64,000 bases of DNA, from NCBI RefSeq assembly GCF_005848555.1, contig NZ_CP040518.1:1983001-2047000 (forward strand), read 5' to 3'. A program made the translations under genes and the position numbers. Positions 39,711 to 47,319 of the stretch are shown here, in pieces; position 1 is the first letter of the stretch; every line of letters begins with the position of its first letter. The notes below the pieces were generated by a model. That model ran no database searches and was not told where the DNA came from. It saw nothing but the letters and a program-made list of their open reading frames with translations. The stretch comes from Blautia sp. SC05B48. Lineage in GTDB: Bacteria > Bacillota > Clostridia > Lachnospirales > Lachnospiraceae.

Positions 39711-41846
39711 ATGTTATATGTGATCAAAAAAGATGGGACAAGAGAGGAGTTTAATCCGCAGAAGATCGTGGCTGCCGTGAACAAATCCGCAGAGCGTATT
39801 CTTTATACTTTTTCAGACGAGGAGAAGGATTTTATCTGCCGTTTTGCCCAGGAGCATGCGGATTCCCTTGGAAAGAATGAGATCGAGATCCAGGAGATGC
39901 ACAACATCGTGGAGGGGGCTCTGGAGCGTGTGAATCCGGCAGTTGCCAAGAGCTACCGTGATTATCGGAATTACAAGCTGGATTTTATCCATATGATGGA
40001 TGATGTATATACCAAGAGTCAGGCAATCCGTTATATAGGTGATAAAAGTAATGCCAATACAGACAGCGCCCTTGTTGCCACGAAACGAAGCCTGATCTTT
40101 AATGAGCTGAACAAGGAACTCTATCGGAAGTTTTTTATGAACCGTAATGAGCTTCAGGCATGTAAGGACGGCTACATTTATATTCATGACCAGTCTGCAC
40201 GTCTGGATACCATGAATTGCTGTCTGTTCGATGTGGCAGCTGTTTTAAGTGGCGGTTTTGAGATGGGCAATGTCTGGTATAACGAGCCGAAGACTCTGGA
40301 TACAGCCTTTGATGTTATGGGGGATATCATTCTCAGTACAGCAGCACAGCAGTATGGTGGCTTTACAGTGCCGGAGGTTGATAAGATCCTGGCACCGTAT
40401 GCAAAGAAAAGCTATGATAAATATATTTCCGAATTTATGAAATACTCGGATGAGAGCTGGAGTGGCCGCGAGGAGCGAGCTATTGAATATGCTCTTGATA
40501 AGGTCCGCAGGGATTATGACCAGGGATGGCAGGGAATTGAGTACAAGCTGAATACCGTCGGTTCTTCCAGAGGAGATTATCCGTTTGTTACGGTGACACT
40601 TGGTCTCGGAACCGAGCAGTTTGAGAAGATGTGCACGATTTCCCTTCTTGAGGTCCATCAAGGAGGACAGGGGAAGGCCGGACATAAGAAACCGGTACTT
40701 TTCCCGAAAATCGTATTCCTTTATGACAAGGAGATCCATGGTCCCGGAAAGTGCTGTGAGGATATTTTTGAGGCTGGTGTGGAGTGTTCCTCCAAGACCA
40801 TGTATCCGGACTGGCTGTCTATGTCCGGTGCGGGATACATTTCCAGTATGTACAGGAAATACAAGAAGGTCATCAGCCCGATGGGATGCCGTGCTTTCTT
40901 AAGTCCGTGGTATGAGCGTGGCGGTATGGAGCCGGCGGATGAGAATGATACGCCTGTTTTTGTGGGACGTTTTAACATTGGTGCGGTAAGTCTTCATCTT
41001 CCGATGATCCTTGCCAAGGCCAGAGCAGAGAGTAGAGATTTCTATGAGGTTCTGGATTTCTATCTGGAAATGATCCGTAACCTGCATATCCGCACTTACG
41101 AATATCTGGGACAGATGCGTGCATCCACCAACCCGCTTGCATACTGTGAAGGCGGTTTCTACGGCGGACATCTGAAACCGAATGAAAAGATCGGTAAGAT
41201 TCTGAAGCCTATGACAGCTTCCTTCGGTATCACAGCATTAAATGAGCTTCAGGAGCTTTATAATGGCAAATCTATTGCCGAGGATGGGGCGTTTGCTCTG
41301 GAAGTCCTGAAATATATCAATGACAAGGTAAATCAGTACAAGAAGGAAGACGGTTATCTTTATGCGATCTACGGAACACCGGCAGAGAGTCTCTGTGGCC
41401 TTCAGGTAGAGCAGTTCCGTAAGATGTATGGAATCATCGAGGGCGTTTCTGACAGACCGTATGTGAGCAACAGCTTTCATTGCCATGTAACAGAGGATGT
41501 GACTCCGATCGAGAAACAGGATCTGGAGGGACGTTTCTGGGAGCTCTGCAATGGCGGTAAGATACAGTATGTACGTTATCCGATCGGATACAACAAAGAA
41601 GCTATCCGTACGCTGATCCGCAGAGCCATGGATTTGGGATATTATGAGGGAGTGAACCTTTCTCTTGCATACTGTGACGATTGTGGACATGAGGAGCTGG
41701 AGATGGATATATGCCCTGTCTGCGGTTCCAGAAACCTGACCAAGATCGACCGTATGAACGGATATCTTTCCTACAGCCGTGTCCATGGAGATACCCGCCT
41801 GAATGAGGCGAAGATGGCTGAGATCGCTGAGCGAAAATCTATGTAA
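39711..41846 (+). CDS. nrdD: Class III ribonucleotide reductase, standard form
   Basis: A 711-residue anaerobic ribonucleoside-triphosphate reductase. Residues 1-95 are an ATP-cone (LYVIKKDGTREEFNPQKIVAAV). The barrel contains KDGYIYIHDQSARLDTMNCC and GRFNIGAVSLHLP; the zinc site is CDDCGHE...CPVCGSRN, and the glycyl-radical loop RMNGYLSYSRVHGDTRLNE lies near the C-terminus as in E. coli NrdD. It makes dNTPs without oxygen and needs an NrdG activase, not seen nearby. It differs clearly from copy 1 at 28372, so the two are distinct paralogues. Confidence 0.95.
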   Translation: MLYVIKKDGTREEFNPQKIVAAVNKSAERILYTFSDEEKDFICRFAQEHADSLGKNEIEIQEMHNIVEGALERVNPAVAKSYRDYRNYKLDFIHMMDDVYTKSQAIRYIGDKSNANTDSALVATKRSLIFNELNKELYRKFFMNRNELQACKDGYIYIHDQSARLDTMNCCLFDVAAVLSGGFEMGNVWYNEPKTLDTAFDVMGDIILSTAAQQYGGFTVPEVDKILAPYAKKSYDKYISEFMKYSDESWSGREERAIEYALDKVRRDYDQGWQGIEYKLNTVGSSRGDYPFVTVTLGLGTEQFEKMCTISLLEVHQGGQGKAGHKKPVLFPKIVFLYDKEIHGPGKCCEDIFEAGVECSSKTMYPDWLSMSGAGYISSMYRKYKKVISPMGCRAFLSPWYERGGMEPADENDTPVFVGRFNIGAVSLHLPMILAKARAESRDFYEVLDFYLEMIRNLHIRTYEYLGQMRASTNPLAYCEGGFYGGHLKPNEKIGKILKPMTASFGITALNELQELYNGKSIAEDGAFALEVLKYINDKVNQYKKEDGYLYAIYGTPAESLCGLQVEQFRKMYGIIEGVSDRPYVSNSFHCHVTEDVTPIEKQDLEGRFWELCNGGKIQYVRYPIGYNKEAIRTLIRRAMDLGYYEGVNLSLAYCDDCGHEELEMDICPVCGSRNLTKIDRMNGYLSYSRVHGDTRLNEAKMAEIAERKSM

Positions 41847-41853
41847 ATGCTGA

Positions 41854-41953
41854 CTGTCCGATCAACTGTGGAACAGTGATCGGACAGCCAGACGGTATAA
41901 AAAATATCCCGCAGAGCTGCCGGTAAGACCAGCAGCCGTCTGCGGGATATTTT
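41854..41953. terminator. Two terminator hairpins between nrdD copy 2 and the carbamate-kinase-like gene
   Basis: The first hairpin is CTGTCCGATCA (41854-41864) with TGATCGGACAG (41877-41887). The second is AAAATATCCCGCAGA (41901-41915) with TCTGCGGGATATTTT (41939-41953). A/T flanks on both sides let the second serve both strands. Confidence 0.85.
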
Positions 41954-42005
41954 CATGTAAAGTGAAGGTTCACATTTCACTTTGTATTCTGAGTCCGTAA
42001 AATGA

Positions 42006-42938
42006 TTATTTAATGATAGTTCCGGTCTTCTCACGGTAGCCGTCTTTTGCATGGGCCATGTCTGTGATGATGGTACGGCGTCCGGTTCCCTTCTCCACAA
42101 AGGAAACACCTGCTTCGATTTTAGGAAGCATGGAGCCTGCCGCAAACTGTTTGCCGGCAATATATTTCTTGGCATCTTCTGTGGAAATAGTATCCAGATA
42201 AGATTCATGATCCGTATTATGGTCAAGGCTTACTTTCTCGACGCTTGTAAGGATCATCAGAGTGTCAGCGTTCAGTTCTTCTGCAAGAAGTCCTGCTGCC
42301 AGGTCTTTCTCGATGATGGCACTGGCACCATTCAGCTGAGTTCCCTGCTCAAGAACCGGGATTCCGCCGCCGCCTGCAGCAATGACGATCTGCTCTGCAG
42401 CAGAGAGGACCTTCACGGTTTCGATCTCTACAATCTTCTGTGGCTTCGGTGCTGCAAGGATACGTCGGTACTGGCCCTCGCCCACCTTTGTAACAAAGTT
42501 TCCTTTTTCTTCTTCAGCCTCGGCCTCTTCTGCGTTGAGAACACGTCCAATGATCTTCTCCGGCTCTGCGAATGCTTCATCGTATGGATCGATGACAACC
42601 TGTGTCAGAACTGTGCTGACCGGTTTGTAGATTCCTCTGGAGATAAGCTCGGCACGAATGGCGTTCTGAAGGTCATAGCCGATATAACCCTGACTCATGG
42701 CGGAACATACGGACATTGGTGCAAATGTATAATCAGGATGTGCCTTACCGAATTCATTCATTGCGGTGTGGATCATCCCTACCTGCGGACCGTTGCTGTG
42801 GGAGATCACCACGCGGGTTCCCTCCTCTACCAGATCTGCGATTACCTTCGCTGCGAGTTTTGTAGCTGTTTTTTGCTCTGGAAGTGTGGTGCCAAGTGCC
42901 CGGTGGCCTAATGCAACTACTACGGTTTTTTCGCTCAT
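42006..42938 (-). CDS. Carbamate-kinase-like amino acid kinase
   Basis: A 310-residue amino acid kinase closest to carbamate kinase (carbamoyl phosphate + ADP to carbamate + ATP). Family features: GTRVVISHSNGPQVGMI, MSQGYIGYDLQNAI, IVIAAGGGGIPV, AAIIEKDLAAGLLAEEL-like and a Lys-containing C-terminus. The N-terminal phosphate loop is unusual: ALGHRALGTT instead of A-L-G-G-N-A. The gene stands alone, without arginine deiminase or carbamoyltransferase genes. A GTTACTG-TATC-CAGTAAC palindrome lies before its start. Confidence 0.82.
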   Translation of the reverse strand: MSEKTVVVALGHRALGTTLPEQKTATKLAAKVIADLVEEGTRVVISHSNGPQVGMIHTAMNEFGKAHPDYTFAPMSVCSAMSQGYIGYDLQNAIRAELISRGIYKPVSTVLTQVVIDPYDEAFAEPEKIIGRVLNAEEAEAEEEKGNFVTKVGEGQYRRILAAPKPQKIVEIETVKVLSAAEQIVIAAGGGGIPVLEQGTQLNGASAIIEKDLAAGLLAEELNADTLMILTSVEKVSLDHNTDHESYLDTISTEDAKKYIAGKQFAAGSMLPKIEAGVSFVEKGTGRRTIITDMAHAKDGYREKTGTIIK

Positions 42939-43633
42939 AGGAAATACCTCGTTTCTCTTTAAAATTGGAATGAAATCAGTTACTGTATCCAGTAACGAGT
43001 ATTATATTTTATTATAAAAGACCTATGTGGGAAATGCAATAGAAAATCGAGTGTTTTCCAAGACCGGAAAAACTGTCATTGTTGTTCACTGGTAATATTC
43101 CGCGAGGTGTTTTTTGTGAGCGAAGGTCACAGAAAACCCGAGGCATACCGCACGAATTTACGCGATCAGCATAAATTCTGTGCATCTCGAAGTGTGTTAC
43201 TGAGAACAGTGTGAACAGCAACAAACCGCCTGATTCGGTCAGACGGTTTGCTTCTTACTATTTTTTGAGGGGGGAGATAGAGAGTGGTTTTTCATCTATC
43301 CAATACCTATTATATAGAGAAAATATGTTTAAAATATGTCGTTAATCTAAAAGAAATGGAAAATTTATAAAGAAAGTTTAAACAAACTTTATAATTTTTA
43401 TATCCGGTTGCACATGGTCTGGGAATGTGATACATTGAAAAAGTCTTGATCCTGCATTCTGCGGGATCTGTTCACGCATCGTTTCGATGCAGAAATCCAT
43501 TTTATTTTATCGAAAAAACACTGATCATGCACCATTTGCCGGGGAGGGATGCCTTTGTCTGTGGAAAAGTAAGTTTCTGTAAAAAAAACATGTGTATAAG
43601 AAATGCCAGATCAGGCAGAAATGAGGAAGAGCC
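42939..43633. other. 695-bp stretch with signals but no supported gene
   Basis: Contents: a perfect inverted repeat GTTACTG-TATC-CAGTAAC (42979-42996) and an AT-rich promoter region for the carbamate-kinase-like gene; a GTTACTGAGAAC repeat element (about 43196-43221); a terminator AAACCGCCTGA/TCAGACGGTTT (43223-43249); a promoter for the surface protein with -35 TTGCAC (43408-43413), 17-nt spacer and -10 TACATT (43431-43436); and leader hairpins GATCC...GGGATC and GCATCG-TTT-CGATGC (about 43449-43492). Confidence 0.6.
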
Positions 43634-45661
43634 ATGAAAAACAGAATATGGAAACAGATGAAGAAAGTCGGAATTGTGACAGTGCTGACAGGAGTCATGT
43701 TGGGAGGAACAATAGAACCGAAGCTGATCCTGGGAGCAGATTTTTTGCCGGGACAGGTACCGTTTATCGATCAGAGTGTGTTCTGGAAAGATAGAGAATC
43801 CGGACAGGCGGAGCTTGGGATCCGGATCCGCGGATTGAATGAATGGCTGTCCGGGAGAAGGTTTTCGGAGGATAAGGAGAAAAATGAGAAGTGGGACGAT
43901 GAACTTCAGGAGATTGAAGATCCATCGGTGGAGCAGGAAGAAGAGACAGAACAGAAGCTGCCAGAGGATGATTGGCAGCAGGAAGAAGAGACAGAACAGG
44001 AGCAGCCGGAGGATGACTGGCAGAAGAAAGAAGAGGCAGAACAGGAACTGCCGGAGGATGACTGGCAGAAGAAAGAAGAGACAGAACAGGAACTGCCGGA
44101 GGATGACTGGCAGAAGAAAGAAGAAACAGAACAGGAACTGCCGGTGAATAAGGTTGTGGAAGGAATCGGAATAGAAATGGAGGAAGGATATGAGCACGTG
44201 GAGCAGCTGGCATCCGGGGAAACAGTACAGCCGGAGGATGAAGAGCAGGAGAAAACGGGTCCGCTCACACCGGAAGGAACGGCGTCCGGAGAAGAAAATG
44301 TAGGTGACGAAGAGGAATATGAGTCTGAGGAGATTCAAAAACTGACGCTGGTTACGTATATTTCCGAGTATTTTGTTCCGGAAACGGACTCTGTCCCGAA
44401 AAATATGGCTGCACAGCAGATTTCTGTAAGGAGCCAGAGTGGTGAAGCTACAGAGATCACAAAGCTGAAAATCATGCTGAACGTGGAACAGGACGGGCAG
44501 GATGAGATCTTTTTCCGGATCCCGCTGATCCTGCGTCAGGAATACCGTTTTCCGGCAGAGAAAAGCAGTTATCCTGTGACTCAGGAGGAACCGCTTCAGA
44601 AGGACTGTACCGGTGCGGGAACCTTTCTCCTGACAGAAGAAAACGGGGAAGAGCTGGTGATCGCAGAGGGGATCGCGCCTATGCTGGACGTGGAGGCTGC
44701 AGAGGCTGATATGGAATTGTCGGTAACTGCACAGAATGGAAAAATGAAAGCAGGGCAGACCATCCGTTATCAGGTGGAGATCGCTAATACCGGAAAACTG
44801 GATCTTGCAGATATCCGTCTGACCAGTAGCCTTTCCTGCCCTAAGATCCGGCAGATGTGGGAAGATGCAGAAGGCCTTCTGACAGAAGGGGCAGTGGCGG
44901 AATTTGCGGAATTAAAAGCCGGAGAGAGCAGGAGCTTTTATGTACAGGCGCCGCTTCTGGATGAACAGGAAAAAGATCTGGAGCACCAGGTGGAAGCAGA
45001 GGCCAGGGTAAAGGGCAGAGCAGCGGAGGTGATCCGGAAGAACGCCACCACTATAAATAGTCTGGAGGCACTGAAGGCGGATCTTTCTGTAAAGAAAACT
45101 GCAGACAAAGAAACCGCTGCACCGGGTGAGACTGTGACCTATCAGATCTGTATCGTGAATACCGGTGAAAAAACGCTTCATTCGGTTGTGGGAACGGAGC
45201 GCTTTCAGGCGGCTGGGATCCATGCACAGTTTCTGGAGCAGGAAGGTGTAACGCTCAACAGCAGCCGTACAAAGGCAATGATCCAACAGATCCCGCCGGG
45301 AGAGGCAGTTTCTCTTCAGGCCGTGGTGAAGATCCCGGAAAGAACAGCGGATCAGAAGCTTTTTAACCAGGTGACGGTCACAAGCCAGGAAACTGGAGAG
45401 CGATTGATGGAGGCCTCCGCTTCTGTCATAGTAAAAGGAAAGATAACCGTTACGCCGGAAGAAAGGCTTTTTGTGCAAAGTGATGACCAGGATCCGGCTT
45501 CCGGTCAGACACAGATGGCAAGAGCAGCGTCCACACATCCGAAGACAGAAGATGATACAAGGACGGATCTGTGGACTCTTCTGGCAGTGACAGCCTTGGT
45601 GACTGTGCTGGGCGGTATCTGGCTCCGGAAAAAATATGCGGATATTTATGAGAAAAGCTGA
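43634..45661 (+). CDS. Surface protein with Glu-rich 15-residue repeats and DUF11-like domains
   Basis: A 675-residue exported protein. A signal-like helix lies at about 11-30. Residues about 95-175 are five copies of a 15-residue acidic unit around E-E-T-E-Q-E-L-P-E-D-D-W-Q-K-K. Two DUF11-type Ig-like domains follow (from about 355, LSVTAQNGKMKAGQTIRYQV, and about 475, LSVKKTADKETAAPGETVTY). The C-terminus has HPKTEDD, a membrane helix and basic KK, the layout of a sortase signal but with an atypical sequence. It is likely a wall- or membrane-attached stalk or adhesin; the function is unknown. Confidence 0.75.
   Translation: MKNRIWKQMKKVGIVTVLTGVMLGGTIEPKLILGADFLPGQVPFIDQSVFWKDRESGQAELGIRIRGLNEWLSGRRFSEDKEKNEKWDDELQEIEDPSVEQEEETEQKLPEDDWQQEEETEQEQPEDDWQKKEEAEQELPEDDWQKKEETEQELPEDDWQKKEETEQELPVNKVVEGIGIEMEEGYEHVEQLASGETVQPEDEEQEKTGPLTPEGTASGEENVGDEEEYESEEIQKLTLVTYISEYFVPETDSVPKNMAAQQISVRSQSGEATEITKLKIMLNVEQDGQDEIFFRIPLILRQEYRFPAEKSSYPVTQEEPLQKDCTGAGTFLLTEENGEELVIAEGIAPMLDVEAAEADMELSVTAQNGKMKAGQTIRYQVEIANTGKLDLADIRLTSSLSCPKIRQMWEDAEGLLTEGAVAEFAELKAGESRSFYVQAPLLDEQEKDLEHQVEAEARVKGRAAEVIRKNATTINSLEALKADLSVKKTADKETAAPGETVTYQICIVNTGEKTLHSVVGTERFQAAGIHAQFLEQEGVTLNSSRTKAMIQQIPPGEAVSLQAVVKIPERTADQKLFNQVTVTSQETGERLMEASASVIVKGKITVTPEERLFVQSDDQDPASGQTQMARAASTHPKTEDDTRTDLWTLLAVTALVTVLGGIWLRKKYADIYEKS
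43930..44144 (+). repeat. 45-bp tandem repeat in the surface protein gene
   Basis: About five 45-bp units encoding E-E-T-E-Q-E-L-P-E-D-D-W-Q-K-K; units 3-5 are nearly identical in DNA. They suggest copy-number variation. Confidence 0.85.
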
Positions 45662-45848
45662 TGTTACTGAGAACGGAGTGAACGGTAACAAGCTGACATT
45701 TTACAAGGCGGCCGTGCCTCAAAGAAACGTTGAAAACAGGGGGGAGGTGTGCTATTCTATATGGTATGTACAGAAAACAAAAATAGTATATTTCCCGCCT
45801 CCGGTGTGCTGCCCGTCAGAACGGAAAAAGGGAAAATGGAGGAGAAAA

Positions 45849-47315
45849 ATGAATCTTTTATCCTTATTGGAACATCTTGAATACAAATGCCTTCAGGGAA
45901 GTACAGAGCAGGAGGTTTCTTCTGTTGTATATGATTCCCGCAAAGTAGAAGAAGGGAGCCTTTTTATCTGCATCAGAGGTGCGGTCGTGGATGGACATAA
46001 ATTTATACCTGATGTTGTGGCAAAGGGTGCGAAGACACTCATCGTGGAAGAAGCGGTGGAGGTACCGGAGGATGTGACAGTGATCCAGGTAGAGGATACC
46101 CGTTACGCCATGGCCTTTATTTCAGCAGCATGGTTCGGACATCCGGCAGAAAAGCTCAAAACCATCGGTATTACCGGAACCAAAGGAAAAACAACTACAA
46201 CCTATATGGTGAAATCGATCCTTGAAAATGCCGGATATAAGGTTGGTTTGATCGGAACCATCGAGGCTGTTATCGGGGAGAAGCATATCCCGGCAGCCAA
46301 CACGACACCGGAATCCTATATGGTACAGAAATATTTTCATGATATGGTAGAAGCAGGCTGCGATGCGGTCGTTATGGAGGTTTCCTCACAGGGACTGATG
46401 CTTCACAGGACTCAGGGATTTGTGTTTGATTTTGGAATTTTCACAAATATTGAACCGGATCATATCGGACCGAATGAGCACAAGGACTTTGATGATTATC
46501 TGCACTGCAAATCCATGCTTCTCAGGCAGTGCAAGGTTGGTATCGTAAATCGTGACGATGAACACTTTGACCGCATTATCGAAGGCCATACCTGTAAACT
46601 TGAAACCTATGGATTTTCCGAAAAAGCAGATCTCCGTGCAGAGGACGCCAGACTCGTTGGAAGAAAGGGCTATCTGGGAATTTCCTATCATGTTAAGGGA
46701 CTTATGGATTTTCCTGTGGAGATTGATATTCCAGGTAAGTTCAGCATTTACAATTCTCTGACTGCCATTGCCATCTGCCGTCATTTTAAAGTATCCGAGG
46801 AGAATATCATCAAAGCTCTGAAGGTGGCCAGGGTCAAAGGCCGTATTGAGATGATCAAGGTATCTGACGAATTTACGTTGATGATTGATTATGCACATAA
46901 TGCCATGGCGCTGGAGAGTCTTCTCGGAACACTGAAGGAATATGACCCGCACAGACTGGTATGCCTGTTTGGCTGTGGCGGAAACCGTTCCAAGCTGCGT
47001 CGTTATGAGATGGGTGAGGTTTCAGGAAAGATGGCAGATCTGACAATCATCACTTCGGATAATCCGCGAGATGAGGATCCACAGGCCATCATTGATGACA
47101 TCAAGATCGGAATGGCAAAAACAGACGGAAAATATGTAGAGATCCCGGATCGTAAAGAGGCGATCGCCTATGCGATCCATCATGGTGAGCCGGGAGATAT
47201 CATCGTCCTTGCCGGAAAGGGCCATGAGGATTACCAGGAGATCAAGGGAAAGAAATATCCCATGGATGAGCGCGTACTGATCCGGGAGATCCTGGAAGAA
47301 GATCAGAAAGCGTAA
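45849..47315 (+). CDS. murE: UDP-MurNAc-L-Ala-D-Glu:meso-DAP ligase
   Basis: A 488-residue Mur ligase. The ATP loop is GITGTKGKTTT. The amino-acid selectivity motif is SDNPRDEDP: DNPR marks ligases for meso-diaminopimelate, whereas lysine enzymes have DDPN/D. A carbamylated-Lys region and YAHN (MIDYAHNAMALESLL) complete the fold. It adds DAP to the peptidoglycan stem peptide and agrees with dapF at 33560. The start at 45849 is set by GGAGGAGAAAA; the longer frame to 45636 runs back into the surface protein gene. It is the first gene of the long 45.8-59.3 kb cluster. Confidence 0.95.
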   Translation: MNLLSLLEHLEYKCLQGSTEQEVSSVVYDSRKVEEGSLFICIRGAVVDGHKFIPDVVAKGAKTLIVEEAVEVPEDVTVIQVEDTRYAMAFISAAWFGHPAEKLKTIGITGTKGKTTTTYMVKSILENAGYKVGLIGTIEAVIGEKHIPAANTTPESYMVQKYFHDMVEAGCDAVVMEVSSQGLMLHRTQGFVFDFGIFTNIEPDHIGPNEHKDFDDYLHCKSMLLRQCKVGIVNRDDEHFDRIIEGHTCKLETYGFSEKADLRAEDARLVGRKGYLGISYHVKGLMDFPVEIDIPGKFSIYNSLTAIAICRHFKVSEENIIKALKVARVKGRIEMIKVSDEFTLMIDYAHNAMALESLLGTLKEYDPHRLVCLFGCGGNRSKLRRYEMGEVSGKMADLTIITSDNPRDEDPQAIIDDIKIGMAKTDGKYVEIPDRKEAIAYAIHHGEPGDIIVLAGKGHEDYQEIKGKKYPMDERVLIREILEEDQKA

Positions 47316-47319
47316 ATGG

